This document shows, piece after piece, positions 7,070-17,214 of a stretch of 64,000 bases of DNA (the stretch's first letter is position 1; the number at the start of each line of letters is the position of its first letter). This DNA comes from Kordia sp965283645. GTDB taxonomy: Bacteria > Bacteroidota > Bacteroidia > Flavobacteriales > Flavobacteriaceae. The notes beneath the pieces were generated by a model, which saw only the letters and a program-made list of their open reading frames with translations, did no database searches and was not told the origin of the DNA. Position numbers and translations under genes: made by a program. The DNA lies in NCBI RefSeq assembly GCF_965283645.1, contig NZ_CBDIPG010000001.1, positions 1 to 64,000 on the forward strand. The letters run 5' to 3'.

Positions 7070-9481
7070 CTAGTACATCTTCGGGAAATCTGTCGGATTT
7101 ACTTCATGCATGATACTGTATATTTTTTCAAACACATCTTCAACAGAAGGTTTGGAGAAGTAATCTCCATCAGTTCCGTACGCAGGTCTGTGTGCTTTTG
7201 CAGTGAGTGTTTGCGGTTTGCTATCTAAATGTGTGTATGCATTTTGATCGTCTATAATATTTTGTAGGATGAATGCAGACGCGCCGCCTGGAACATCTTC
7301 GTCAATAACTAACAAACGATTCGTTTTTGCGACACTTTTTACAATATCATGATTGATGTCAAACGGTAATAACGACTGACAATCAATGATTTCAATGTCA
7401 ATTCCGACAGCTTGTAATTCTTTTGCCGCTTGTTCTATAATTCGTAAGGTTGAACCATAGGAAACAATTGTCATATCTGTTCCTTCTTTGATCGTTTCTA
7501 CAACACCTAAAGGCGTTTTAAATTCACCTAAATTCGTTGGCAATTGTTCTTTTAAACGGTAACCATTTAAACATTCAATCACCAAAGCAGGTTCATCACT
7601 TTCCAACAATGTGTTGTAAAATCCTGCGGCTTTGGTCATGTTTCTAGGAACTAAGACGTGAATTCCTCTAATTGAATTTATAATTGCGCCCATTGGCGAA
7701 CCAGAATGCCAAATTCCTTCCAAACGATGTCCACGTGTTCTAATGATTACTGGTGCTTTTTGTGTTCCTTTGGTTCTGTATTGTAAGGTTGCTAAATCAT
7801 CACTCATGATTTGCAATGCGTACAATAAATAGTCTAAGTATTGAATTTCAGCAATTGGACGTAAGCCGCGCATTGCCATTCCAATTCCTTGTCCAAGTAT
7901 TGTTGCTTCCCGAATTCCTGTATCCGAAACACGCAATTCGCCGTATTTCTCTTGCATTCCTTCCAATCCTTGATTTACGTCACCAATTTCTCCAGCATCT
8001 TCACCAAAAATTAAAACTTCAGGATATTTAGAAAAGATTGCATCAAAGTTATTTCTTAATATTAAACGCGCATCAACTTCTTCTACAGTGTCACTGTATG
8101 TTGGTGCGTTTGCTTCAATATTGTATACATTTTTATCAGATTCACTGTATAAGTGTGAACTATATTTTGGTTGAATTTTCTCAAAGTACGCCTTAATCCA
8201 ATTGCTTAACGCTTGTTTTTCGTTTGAAGTTTCACCAATAACCAAACGCAATGCTTTACGAGCAAAACCTGCAATTTCTTTACGAATTGGCTCAGCAATT
8301 ACGGCTAATTCTTCTTTTAGTTTGTTGATGAATACTTTGTTCGGACTTGATTTCGCTAACGTTTCTAACAAGCTAATAACTTCTTGTTGTTCTTGTTTCA
8401 TTGGTGCAACAAATGCTTTCCAAGCCGCTTTTTTACCATCACGAACTTGCTTCTTGATATCTCTTTCCAACGCAGTTAAGTTTTCGTCAGATTCAATACC
8501 ATTCTCAATCATCCATTTACGCATTTGCGTATTGCAATCAAATTCTACTTCCCATGCCAAACGATCTTTGCTTTTATAACGTTCGTGTGAGCCAGACGTT
8601 GAATGTCCTTGTGGTTGTGTTACTTGTTGTACATGAATTAACACAGGAACGTGTGCTGAACGCGCAACGTCAGAAGCTTTTTGATACGTTGCAATTAATG
8701 AAGGATAATCCCAACCATTAACCGTAAAAATTTCATATCCTTTTTCAGTTTCGGTACGTTGAAAACCTTTTAAAATTTCAGAAATGTTTTCTTTGGTAGT
8801 TTGATGTTTTGCATGAACAGAAATTCCGTATTCATCATCCCAAACACTCATTACCATAGGAACTTGTAATACACCAGCCGCATTGATGGTTTCAAAAAAT
8901 AAACCTTCACTTGTACTTGCGTTTCCAATAGTTCCCCAAGCAATTTCATTTCCGTTATCAGAGAATTTTTCGGCATCAATTCCTGAAACGTGTCTGTATA
9001 TTTTAGAAGCTTGTGCCAATCCTAATAAACGCGGCATTTGACCAGCAGTAGGAGAGATGTCAGCACTCGAATTTTTTTGTTGTGTTAAGTTTTTCCATTC
9101 ACCATTTTTGTCCAAGCTATGTGTTGCAAAGTGTCCGCCCATTTGTCTTCCGGCAGACATTGGCTCCACATCAATATCTGTATGTGCATACAAACCAGCA
9201 AAAAATTGTTGAATGTTCAATTCGCCAATTGCCATCATGAACGTTTGATCTCTGTAGTAACCAGATCTAAAATCGCCATTTTGAAATGCTTTTGCTAATG
9301 CTAGTTGTGGAACTTCTTTTCCGTCACCGAAAATACCAAACTTGGCTTTTCCTGTCAATACTTCTCTACGACCTAAAAGACTGCATTCTCTACTAATTAC
9401 TGCGGTAGTATAATCGCGAATGATTTCTTCTTTGAATTGATCGAATGAAATATCTTGTGTGTTTTCAACTTTTGCTTGCAT
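7070..9481 (-). CDS. fused alpha/beta thiamine-dependent 2-oxoacid dehydrogenase E1
   Basis: An 803-residue fusion of the E1 alpha and beta subunits of a branched-chain 2-oxoacid (or pyruvate-type) dehydrogenase complex, which decarboxylates the 2-oxoacid on thiamine diphosphate and acylates the lipoyl E2. The alpha part (about 1-400) carries the cofactor region around residues 183-219, reading GTIGNASTSEG...DDEYGIS in place of the textbook GDG...NN. The beta part (about 470-803) has the transketolase pyrimidine domain (FGEDAGEIGDVNQG, ATILGQGIGMAMRGLRP) and a C-terminal transketolase domain. This single-chain form is typical for Flavobacteriia. E2 and E3 are not in the window. The substrate is inferred from family only. 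Confidence 0.88.
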   Translation of the reverse strand: MQAKVENTQDISFDQFKEEIIRDYTTAVISRECSLLGRREVLTGKAKFGIFGDGKEVPQLALAKAFQNGDFRSGYYRDQTFMMAIGELNIQQFFAGLYAHTDIDVEPMSAGRQMGGHFATHSLDKNGEWKNLTQQKNSSADISPTAGQMPRLLGLAQASKIYRHVSGIDAEKFSDNGNEIAWGTIGNASTSEGLFFETINAAGVLQVPMVMSVWDDEYGISVHAKHQTTKENISEILKGFQRTETEKGYEIFTVNGWDYPSLIATYQKASDVARSAHVPVLIHVQQVTQPQGHSTSGSHERYKSKDRLAWEVEFDCNTQMRKWMIENGIESDENLTALERDIKKQVRDGKKAAWKAFVAPMKQEQQEVISLLETLAKSSPNKVFINKLKEELAVIAEPIRKEIAGFARKALRLVIGETSNEKQALSNWIKAYFEKIQPKYSSHLYSESDKNVYNIEANAPTYSDTVEEVDARLILRNNFDAIFSKYPEVLIFGEDAGEIGDVNQGLEGMQEKYGELRVSDTGIREATILGQGIGMAMRGLRPIAEIQYLDYLLYALQIMSDDLATLQYRTKGTQKAPVIIRTRGHRLEGIWHSGSPMGAIINSIRGIHVLVPRNMTKAAGFYNTLLESDEPALVIECLNGYRLKEQLPTNLGEFKTPLGVVETIKEGTDMTIVSYGSTLRIIEQAAKELQAVGIDIEIIDCQSLLPFDINHDIVKSVAKTNRLLVIDEDVPGGASAFILQNIIDDQNAYTHLDSKPQTLTAKAHRPAYGTDGDYFSKPSVEDVFEKIYSIMHEVNPTDFPKMY

Positions 9482-9505
9482 ATGTTATCGTGAATTGAAG
9501 TCTTG

Positions 9506-9538
9506 CAAAAATAACAAAAAACGAGCATTTTTGCAATA
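9506..9538 (-). promoter_or_regulatory. Bacteroidota-type promoter of the E1 gene
   Basis: Minus-strand -7 box TATTTTTG at 9506-9513 with TATTG at 9534-9538, a 20-bp spacer. The -7 box ends about 25 bp from the ATG. It fits the TAnnTTTG / TTTG consensus of Bacteroidota primary sigma factor. Confidence 0.5.
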
Positions 9539-9697
9539 GCAAATAGTATTAAAAAAATGCTAAAAATGTAGTAAATATGGGTTTTGATTGCGATTTATTC
9601 AATTTTTATGAGAAAATCACTTTTCCATTGATAATTGTTTAATTTTTTAAACAAAAAATCGAATAATCTTTAGTGACTGATACTGAAAGGGTTAAAA

Positions 9698-10219
9698 CTA
9701 TAATTTATAACTTAGTCCAAAGTTCACACTAATTCCAGCAACACTTCCCAATGCGCCTTGACCATTACTACTTCCGATACTGTAATGAGGATTTGCCTGT
9801 ATGAAGTAATATATGTTACCTTTAAATAAAGATTTTACACCTAAGGAAAAACCAGCGCTATAAACATCATCAGCATAAATATCTAAATCATTTTTTTCAT
9901 TTATTGAAACATACTTAAATGATGGTCCTAAGAAAAAGCCTCTATTTTCTTTAGAAAAATAAAAATGTACTGCTGGTTTGAATTCTATTGCTGAACCTTT
10001 TTCTTGAAAACCAAAATTGAAATCAGTATTGATTGTGAAATGCTTCCCTAAATTCCCTTCTATACCAACTCCTGGTCCAATGAAAGCACCTGTTAGGCCT
10101 CCATATACTTGTGCTCCTCCTAAAATTCTTATTTCTTGCGAATGAATGGTGTTTGTGAAAATTAAAAAGCAGGTAGCAAATAGTAAGCTAGTTAATGTTT
10201 TAATTCCTAATTTTTTCAT
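9698..10219 (-). CDS. outer-membrane beta-barrel protein
   Basis: A 173-residue protein with a signal peptide (to about residue 27, ending TIHSQ) and a body of alternating Gly/aromatic strands ending in GISVNFGLSYKL, the C-terminal pattern of small outer-membrane barrels. I chose the ATG at 10219, which directly precedes the signal peptide (MKKLGIK); the longer frame to 10258 adds 13 residues without sense. Function unknown. Confidence 0.75.
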   Translation of the reverse strand: MKKLGIKTLTSLLFATCFLIFTNTIHSQEIRILGGAQVYGGLTGAFIGPGVGIEGNLGKHFTINTDFNFGFQEKGSAIEFKPAVHFYFSKENRGFFLGPSFKYVSINEKNDLDIYADDVYSAGFSLGVKSLFKGNIYYFIQANPHYSIGSSNGQGALGSVAGISVNFGLSYKL

Positions 10220-10405
10220 GAGTATGTAGTTAAAGATTAATATATTCCCCATGCTCAATAACTATACCAAAAAGTGTTGGATTATTATTGTGGAACTCAT
10301 AACGAATATGAAGAATTTCCAGTTTACTCGTTGTGTATTTTGAATCGAAAAGATAAGCAATTGTATGTATAGTCCTACATATTTTGATTTCCCATATACC
10401 TAATA

Positions 10406-13228
10406 TTAAAACCACTTTCGTGTGAATAATTTCGTCAAGGTTTTTGGACTTAAGGTTACGATGAATCGGATACGTTGATCAAAACCTGGCTGTGCAATTT
10501 CCCAACCGTTGTTTGAATATACAGGAATGTAAAGTTCGAAGTAGTCAGGAACTAAATTTAAACGAATTCCCGAATCGTATACAAATCGTGTGTTTACATC
10601 TGTGTTTTTCAACATTCCCATGTCGCCATAGGCTTCAATCCATTTCCAAATACTGTAACTTGCATTTACCGTTCCAATCCAATTGTTGGAGAAAGGATCG
10701 TCTAGTTTTGACTTGAATCCACCTTCTGCAACGACTAATTGCTGACTGAATAATCCAGTATCTTCCGAACGTCCGTAGTAATTGTAATCAAATAAGTAAT
10801 CCGTTGGTCTGTCTAACGCATAGCTAAAGAAATCTGAATTGGTATCATTAAATAAGAATTTACCAAAGAAGAAACGAACGTTTAATTGTCTGTTATCTTG
10901 GAAAAGTTTTCTATAATTTAGATTGAACGAAACTTTTGAGAATCGTTTTGCCAATTGAAAATCTGTAAACCACGTAAAGTGACGAATAGGATCAGGATTT
11001 GAGTACACATAACGTGCATTGAATACACTGTAATTTGGTTCATTTTCTATAATTCTATCAGTTCTTGTCGGCTGATCACGTTGTACAATGATGTATCTGA
11101 AATCTAAAAATTCTTTTTGATTTGATCTAAAATCAGGATTTCTGAAACCAAATGTTATCTTCGGAACAAGTCGCGTATACGCTAAATCTTCTTCGTAATG
11201 GTAGTAATTTCCAGACATGGAAAAACGCGCAAAATACAAATCACTTTCACTGTCTATATCATGACGATACGATATACTTCCAGAACCTACAATTTGTTTT
11301 GAACGCATTCCGTAAGAAGGTTTTATATCATATAACAAACGTTTTGTTAAGAATGTTTTGTTGTAAAAACGCATTCCTGGCGTAAATCCGTCATATAAGT
11401 TAAACTGTGCAATTGGTACAAAAAATATCTGATTGTAATGTGGATTTTCAGCATCTTTAAAGAAGGTGAATTTTAACTTTTTGTTATTCGCGAAGAAACC
11501 ATTTAACGATTTCCAGTTGTCACGTTGATTGAATTCGGGAATGATTTTGTCGTAGTTTAATACCAAACGATCAACACCGTCGCGCGGAATGGTTACCGTT
11601 TTCTTTTCGCCAATATCAGTTACCCAATACTTAGAAACTACCGAATCATTTTTGATTCCGAATAGTGAAATAGGGAAGTTGCCTTTGTATTTGTTTTTGA
11701 TGGTAACTTGAAGTGAATCGTCTGTTTTTTCTACTTTTTTGATTTTGTAATCAATTCGTTTTCTTGAATCTACATAGTTTTCAAAATACCAATCAATACT
11801 TTTTGGTGCTTTCGATTCTAGCAAGTTTTGAAAATCTGCACGTGTTGCGTTTTGCAATCTGTTTTTGGTGTAAAATTCTTTTACAAATTCATCAATTACA
11901 GTATCGTCAAAATAGCTTTTTAGGTATTTTAAACCAACACCAGCTTTGTATTTGTTGGCAATGTTGTTGTTGAATTTTATTAACGAATCTTTTGAAGTAC
12001 TTAATGGTTGATCAATGTTTTTACGCGCCATTAACATGAATAGAAACGGATATTGATCGTTGAATTCGAGTTTTGCAAATTCATACGAACGAACTCCCCA
12101 AACTTTTGATAATCCGCCAGTTAGCTTCATGTTTGGATAGTACGTTTCTGCATACACCATTAACATGTAGGTTTCTATTGCATCAGAAATCCACTTTTCT
12201 GTACGCGTATCCATCCACATAGATTCTTCTAAGTTTTTGGTAAGAATGGCTTTTAAGACTTTTACTTCATACTGAAAATCATCTGTAAACGGACGAATAA
12301 ATGATGGCAATTGTCCCAATCCATATACAGGATTTTTTTTGTTGTCAATTTTAGAAATCAACATTTCTTTTCGAGGAAAATCGCCTAATTTTTCATAAAT
12401 GAATTGTACAACTTTATCAACGGCAATTGCTTGTTTTTTTTCATCCAAACCATCCGCATCCAAGTTTGTAGTAATGTTTACTTTATCTGTTTGAAACGTT
12501 TTAAATTCAGAGTTTTGACGTAGTAATATGGTAATTTCTTTTACGTTTGAAGCGTTGAGTTTTGTAATTCCTTTTTCGCTTTCTTCCTGCAAATCAGCAC
12601 TTGAAACTACGGTATATTTTTTTGGATAGATTAACGTAATTGTATGTTCCGCTTGTTCCGTATATAAATCGTCTAAGTTTTTGTTACTGTAGAGTTTCCA
12701 GCCATTTCTGTATGCTGCTGGCGTTATGTACCAAAATCGCAAATTGAAATCGCCATCACTTTTGTAACCGTAGCGTGTAAACTCGTCACTAGGTAATTTT
12801 ACTGTATAATTTAGATTGAACGTAATACTTTCATTTGGTTGTAAAGGTACATCGAGCTTTACTTTAATGATATCTACTTGCTCTTTTAGACGTTCCCAAG
12901 TTGCGGCATTTCCATTGTGTGTAAAGCTTTCAATTTTTGTGTTTCCGCGTTTTTTCTTGCGTGCTAAGTGAAAATTACGATGGTATTCTTCTGCAAATCG
13001 TTTTGCCAAAGGTGTATTTTTCCCAGAGAAACCATGATTCCAATCGTTGAAATAGATTTCATTGAGTGTTGTGTTGCTGTTATTTGTATATGTGATTTCT
13101 TGGGAAATTACAATACTATTTTCTTCCGCAAGCAAGGTTGCTGTTACTAAATTTTTGTGTTGTCCAAAAGCAAAAACGCTAAAGAACAATAGTAGGAAGG
13201 GAACGAAATGTAGGCGTGTAGTGTTCAA
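10406..13228 (-). CDS. M1 peptidase-like protein fused to a C-terminal beta-barrel, catalytic motif missing
   Basis: A 940-residue exported protein: signal peptide (residues 1-22), an M1 aminopeptidase-like N-terminal beta domain (about 25-220), a helical gluzincin-like region (about 250-480), then a strand-rich C-terminal half ending in ...FIVTLSPKTLTKLFTRKWF like an outer-membrane barrel. The HExxH zinc motif is absent: where VxxHExxH is expected the chain reads VLKAILTKNL, although the following WISDAIETYM resembles the M1 helix WLNEGFAEYL. It is probably a non-catalytic or diverged member. The start is TTG, adjoining the TAA of the upstream gene, and no ATG lies before the signal peptide, so translation may be coupled. 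Confidence 0.75.
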   Translation of the reverse strand: MNTTRLHFVPFLLLFFSVFAFGQHKNLVTATLLAEENSIVISQEITYTNNSNTTLNEIYFNDWNHGFSGKNTPLAKRFAEEYHRNFHLARKKKRGNTKIESFTHNGNAATWERLKEQVDIIKVKLDVPLQPNESITFNLNYTVKLPSDEFTRYGYKSDGDFNLRFWYITPAAYRNGWKLYSNKNLDDLYTEQAEHTITLIYPKKYTVVSSADLQEESEKGITKLNASNVKEITILLRQNSEFKTFQTDKVNITTNLDADGLDEKKQAIAVDKVVQFIYEKLGDFPRKEMLISKIDNKKNPVYGLGQLPSFIRPFTDDFQYEVKVLKAILTKNLEESMWMDTRTEKWISDAIETYMLMVYAETYYPNMKLTGGLSKVWGVRSYEFAKLEFNDQYPFLFMLMARKNIDQPLSTSKDSLIKFNNNIANKYKAGVGLKYLKSYFDDTVIDEFVKEFYTKNRLQNATRADFQNLLESKAPKSIDWYFENYVDSRKRIDYKIKKVEKTDDSLQVTIKNKYKGNFPISLFGIKNDSVVSKYWVTDIGEKKTVTIPRDGVDRLVLNYDKIIPEFNQRDNWKSLNGFFANNKKLKFTFFKDAENPHYNQIFFVPIAQFNLYDGFTPGMRFYNKTFLTKRLLYDIKPSYGMRSKQIVGSGSISYRHDIDSESDLYFARFSMSGNYYHYEEDLAYTRLVPKITFGFRNPDFRSNQKEFLDFRYIIVQRDQPTRTDRIIENEPNYSVFNARYVYSNPDPIRHFTWFTDFQLAKRFSKVSFNLNYRKLFQDNRQLNVRFFFGKFLFNDTNSDFFSYALDRPTDYLFDYNYYGRSEDTGLFSQQLVVAEGGFKSKLDDPFSNNWIGTVNASYSIWKWIEAYGDMGMLKNTDVNTRFVYDSGIRLNLVPDYFELYIPVYSNNGWEIAQPGFDQRIRFIVTLSPKTLTKLFTRKWF

Positions 13229-14494
13229 TTATTGTTTTATGAATTTTTTTGTTTTTGTATAATTTTCAATTGTCAGATAGTAAATTCCTTTTGGAAACGT
13301 TCCAACATTAACCGTCGTAATATCGTTATTTTTCACAACTCCTGACTGCAATTCTTGACCAAGAACGTTATATATCACATATTCATTGTCTTTTTTGGAA
13401 GAATTTAACAGAAATGCTAACTGATTTGTGATTACATTTCCTCGTATGAAGTTAAACGTAACTTCTTCATTAAATGTAGGTGTGCTTAGTAATTGTTCGT
13501 TTGTTTCTAATTCCATCACAACAGGTAAATGATCGCTCATGTCATGCAACGCATTGCGCAAGGATTGTGAGTAATTAATTCCCGAACCCATAATTTCTGC
13601 ACAATCGGATGAATTTATTGCGCTGTTGTAACAATCTGGGTTTTGGTTGTTTCCAAACGATTTATAAGAGTTCGCAACATAGTATAGATCAGGATTTGTC
13701 AACATATTTTCTGAGGTGAGAATGAAATCAAAACGATCATCAAATCCACCTGCCGCGCCACCTAAACCACCTTGCGTACGTGTTGATTGTGTAAAAACAT
13801 CTACAAACGTACTGTTGTTGTGCCAGTCGCCTAAACGATTGATCGGATCTATTAACGGAATGTCATTTCCTGAGTTTGATAGTTGACCAAAAGCAAAGTC
13901 ATTACTTGTGTATAAGTTTAAATCTCCAGCAAATAGAACGTAACTATTCGCGTCAAGCGTAGAAAAGTAAGATGTTAATTGTTCTACCATTAAAAAGCGT
14001 TTTGCTTCATCTTCGGGTGAGTTTCCTGCTTTTAAATGTCCAACAAATACTTCCAACCGAATTGGATTTGTAACTTGGTTTACCGTATTTAATTTTAAGG
14101 TATATCTGTTAAAATCACGAATCGTAGTTTGTACAATGTCTTGTGCTTCTAGTATAAATTTAGAACTATCGTAATAGATCAGATTTTGCAGCGTATCGAA
14201 ATCTCCAGAGTTGTCATCGGAAGTGTTTGTAAAAAACGTTGCTTGTGCATAGTTTGGATTGATTGTTTGCAATCGGGTTAAAATTTGCCCAGCACCAAAC
14301 GAATCGTTGAGTTCACAAACCATGAATAAATCTGGTTGATAGTCAGCAATTATGATCTCTAAATCGTCAATACGATCTGGAGATATGTCAGGAAAATTCA
14401 AGAGATTGTAAAACATCGTCTTGATATTTTCCTGAGCTGTCAGTTGTTGTAATCCTAAGCCTAGCAAGCAAAGGATAAATAGTATTTTTTTCAT
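13229..14494 (-). CDS. endonuclease/exonuclease/phosphatase-fold protein with T9SS sorting domain
   Basis: Secreted protein of the EEP (DNase I-like) fold: MFYNLLNFPD near the start, VCELNDSFG (metal-binding Glu), FVGHLKAG, FAGDLNLYTSND, and DHLPVVMELE near residue 340 give the ordered family motifs. A signal peptide precedes them and residues about 350-421 form a T9SS type A sorting domain ending KGIYYLTIENYTKTKKFIKQ, so the protein is exported by type IX secretion. The ATG at 14494 gives a normal signal; the 14512 start adds six residues. The substrate may be extracellular DNA or a phosphodiester; not decidable. The next gene starts at the stop codon. Confidence 0.85.
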   Translation of the reverse strand: MKKILFILCLLGLGLQQLTAQENIKTMFYNLLNFPDISPDRIDDLEIIIADYQPDLFMVCELNDSFGAGQILTRLQTINPNYAQATFFTNTSDDNSGDFDTLQNLIYYDSSKFILEAQDIVQTTIRDFNRYTLKLNTVNQVTNPIRLEVFVGHLKAGNSPEDEAKRFLMVEQLTSYFSTLDANSYVLFAGDLNLYTSNDFAFGQLSNSGNDIPLIDPINRLGDWHNNSTFVDVFTQSTRTQGGLGGAAGGFDDRFDFILTSENMLTNPDLYYVANSYKSFGNNQNPDCYNSAINSSDCAEIMGSGINYSQSLRNALHDMSDHLPVVMELETNEQLLSTPTFNEEVTFNFIRGNVITNQLAFLLNSSKKDNEYVIYNVLGQELQSGVVKNNDITTVNVGTFPKGIYYLTIENYTKTKKFIKQ

Positions 14495-14533
14495 TTTCTT
14501 TTTCGGGTGCAATTATTCTACAAAACTTCTTGT

Positions 14534-15223
14534 TTAGAAGTTAGGACTTAGATTTGTTTTATTATAGAAAGCATCTAAGATGTCCAGAACTTCGTCTTCA
14601 TTATCAACAATATGGATTAAATCTAAATCGTGTGCGCTGATATTACCAAACTTGTCTAGTAAGGTTGCTTTTACCCAATCCATTAAACCCGTCCAGAATT
14701 CTGTTCCAACTAGAATGATAGGGAATTTGTCAATTTTTTTCGTTTGAATTAGCGTAATTGCTTCAAATAATTCGTCTAGCGTTCCAAATCCACCAGGCAT
14801 TACTACAAATCCTTGCGAATATTTTACAAACATTACTTTACGAACGAAAAAGTAATCGAAGTTGATGCTTTTATCAGGATCAATGTACGGATTGTCATGT
14901 TGTTCAAATGGTAATACAATGTTTAAACCTACAGATGTTCCGCCACCTAAATGTGCTCCTTTGTTACCAGCTTCCATAATTCCTGGTCCACCGCCAGTAA
15001 TAACACCATACCCGTGATCTACTATTTTGTGAGCAATGTCTTGTGCAAGTTTATAGTATTTGTCTTCTGGTTTTGTACGTGCAGATCCAAATATTGAGAC
15101 ACAAGGACCAATTTGACTCATTTTCTCGAATCCGTTTACGAATTCGCCCATGATTTTAAAAAGTGCCCAAGAATCGTTTGTTTTTATTTCATTCCAACCT
15201 TTAGTGTTGTTCTCTTTTCTCAT
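14534..15223 (-). CDS. LOG family protein (TIGR00730)
   Basis: A 229-residue cytosolic Rossmann-like protein of the LOG family, whose characterised members hydrolyse nucleoside 5'-monophosphates (cytokinin-type or AMP) to base and ribose phosphate. The signature PGGFGTLDE is at residues 143-151, with GGGPGIMEAGNKGA at about 78-90. This is a Flavobacteriia-typical length. It ends 39 bp before the nuclease-fold gene on the same strand. The true substrate is not known from sequence. Confidence 0.88.
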   Translation of the reverse strand: MRKENNTKGWNEIKTNDSWALFKIMGEFVNGFEKMSQIGPCVSIFGSARTKPEDKYYKLAQDIAHKIVDHGYGVITGGGPGIMEAGNKGAHLGGGTSVGLNIVLPFEQHDNPYIDPDKSINFDYFFVRKVMFVKYSQGFVVMPGGFGTLDELFEAITLIQTKKIDKFPIILVGTEFWTGLMDWVKATLLDKFGNISAHDLDLIHIVDNEDEVLDILDAFYNKTNLSPNF

Positions 15224-15395
15224 ATTCTATTAATTTTTAATCAAAACGTGCTAAGATACTGTTTTATGTAGAATTTTGGTAAAACTTTTTAAGGTTATTC
15301 ATATAAAAAACATTCTGTACGTAAAGATGAAAACCAAGACTTCAAGAATTGTACTTTTTAATAACAAATTATGTTGAAGTTTTATAGGCTAGCAT

Positions 15396-16514
15396 TTACA
15401 TATCTAACCATTTTTTGAAGACAGCTACTTTGTTTTTTCCGATGATGATATCAATTTCTGAGATCGGTTGCATTTCTATTTTGAGCGCGCTATTGCCATA
15501 TTTAATTATTTTGTCAATTGCATAAATTGCCACAATGGTTTGTCGGTTGGCTCTAAAAAATAATTTTGGATCGAGTGAAGCGTATAGTTGATCTAAGCTG
15601 TCGTTTGCCGTAAAACGTTTTCCATCTTTCCGAACGACATACGAAATGGAGTTTTCTACATATATATATGAAATATCTTCAATGGCAATTGGCATTAATT
15701 CATTTCTAATATATGTAAGTAGACGTTGTTTTGGTATTTCTTTCGTGTCGGTTTCTTTGTCTTTTTCTTCAACTTTTTCCTGTGTGTTGTTTTGTAAATC
15801 GGCAATACTTTGTTGATAGTTTTCTAAAGAAGTATTTAATTTTGATAAGTTTAACACGCCATCTTCCAGTTTGGCAGTTTTGCTATCAATGATTCGTTCG
15901 TAATAGAGTGATAAAGTTCTTGTGATGAGCAATACAAGTACTAAGATGATTAATCCGAGAATGAGGAAAACCGTTTTTAGTTGTTCATTGTAGGCATCTA
16001 TTTGAAGTTGGACGTTTTTGATGTTTACATGCGCAACTATGATTAAGTCAGAATTTGCAATGGAGCGCATGGCAATAACTTCCGAAGTTTCTTTACTATT
16101 TGTATCTCTATTGATGAGATGTTGGTATAATTCTTCACCAGTAACGACACTTTTCATGTTGGATATGGTATTGCTTTTTTGCTCATTTTTTAGTCCAATT
16201 TTTGTAACATCTGGATCGCTTATTATTTTTCCAGACCAATCAAAAACGGATAAATAGATACTTTCATTATCACTTCCAGAAATGGCTTTTTGTATACTGT
16301 TGATAATCGTTTGCTTGTCAATATCATTCGCTAAAATATCACCAGTTACACTACTCATTTGATGTATTTCTTGTGTTGCCAAATTGATATTGTTTTGGAG
16401 CAACATTGTACTTTTGTATTTTACCATTAACGGCAATACTAAAAAGCTGATGATTACGATGTATAGTAAAACAAATCCTATTGTAGTGTAAAGATATATT
16501 CTAGAATTTCTCAT
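15396..16514 (-). CDS. membrane sensor with C-terminal LytTR DNA-binding domain
   Basis: A 372-residue one-component regulator: a transmembrane helix at about 9-31, an extracytoplasmic sensor of about 140 residues resembling a Cache domain (IYLSVFDWSGKIISDP), a second helix at about 181-200, a coiled-coil linker (about 210-260) and a LytTR DNA-binding domain (about 270-372; FFRANRQTIVAI is its signature). It is divergent from the operon at 16788-18628 across 273 bp, which it may control. Sensor ligand unknown. Confidence 0.85.
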   Translation of the reverse strand: MRNSRIYLYTTIGFVLLYIVIISFLVLPLMVKYKSTMLLQNNINLATQEIHQMSSVTGDILANDIDKQTIINSIQKAISGSDNESIYLSVFDWSGKIISDPDVTKIGLKNEQKSNTISNMKSVVTGEELYQHLINRDTNSKETSEVIAMRSIANSDLIIVAHVNIKNVQLQIDAYNEQLKTVFLILGLIILVLVLLITRTLSLYYERIIDSKTAKLEDGVLNLSKLNTSLENYQQSIADLQNNTQEKVEEKDKETDTKEIPKQRLLTYIRNELMPIAIEDISYIYVENSISYVVRKDGKRFTANDSLDQLYASLDPKLFFRANRQTIVAIYAIDKIIKYGNSALKIEMQPISEIDIIIGKNKVAVFKKWLDM

Positions 16515-16787
16515 GTATAAAACAATTCTTTTTTTAAAACACTAAAATAACATATCGGTAGGTTATACCCATAAATCTCAGCATTTAATATTCCGTTTTA
16601 AGGTTTTATTTTCAGTTTCGGATACTTTCTACACAGGAAGCACATTGGAAAAGTGTATTTTTATACTATATATTAGTATTACTACCGTTTGTTCAAGTAG
16701 TGAAATAATTTTGTATCAAAGTTTCAGAAGCTAGCGATTTGGCAATGCAAAATTTAATCTTTTAATACATGTACTTTTAGGATTCTT

Positions 16788-17204
16788 ATGAAAATAAAAA
16801 GACAACACAAATTTATCGTTGTATGCTGTCTGCTTTTTGTATTTCTTGTGATCATATTCAAGATACTAAATAGCGGAATTGATGATACTTCAAAAATTGA
16901 AACTGCAGAAACTTTTACTACAAGTGAACTTTTATTTAAATTGCAAAATAAACAGCAAAAGCTAGAAGGTTTTATTGAAAAAGCAATTGAAATTGAAGGT
17001 GAAATTAAAGAAATTACCTTTCAGGATGGGAAATATAGTTTAATTTTAAAGGGCGATTCTGAGAAAACTTTTATATTGTGCGAAATGCAACTCAATCAAA
17101 AAGATGCGGTTGTACAACTTGAAGCTGGACAAAACATAAAGTTGAAAGGAATTTTAAAAGGTTTTTTAATGGACATTATTTTGTTACATTGTGTAATTAT
17201 ATAA
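16788..17204 (+). CDS. OB-fold (tRNA_anti-like) membrane-anchored protein
   Basis: A 138-residue protein with an N-terminal membrane anchor (about 9-28) followed by an OB-fold-like domain: IEGEIKEITFQDGKYSLILKG...FILCEMQ...QNIKLKGILKGF. This resembles the tRNA_anti-like family found beside YceI proteins in Bacteroidota. It is the first gene of a three-gene operon (11-bp gap to the YceI gene). The 273-bp divergent region upstream (16515-16787) includes a TAATTTTG box at 16706-16713 as a possible -7 element, without a well-spaced -33. Role unknown. Confidence 0.65.
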   Translation: MKIKRQHKFIVVCCLLFVFLVIIFKILNSGIDDTSKIETAETFTTSELLFKLQNKQQKLEGFIEKAIEIEGEIKEITFQDGKYSLILKGDSEKTFILCEMQLNQKDAVVQLEAGQNIKLKGILKGFLMDIILLHCVII

Positions 17205-17214
17205 GAAGAATTTT

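Noticed and set aside
9635..9654. TTGTTTAA / TTAAACAA hairpin as a terminator
   Set aside because: The stem is weak and purely AT, and the minus strand has no following T run.
10230..10415. 61-codon minus-strand frame between the barrel gene and the peptidase-like gene
   Set aside because: It overlaps the end of the upstream gene, has no domain, no convincing start and fits a normal 186-bp spacer.
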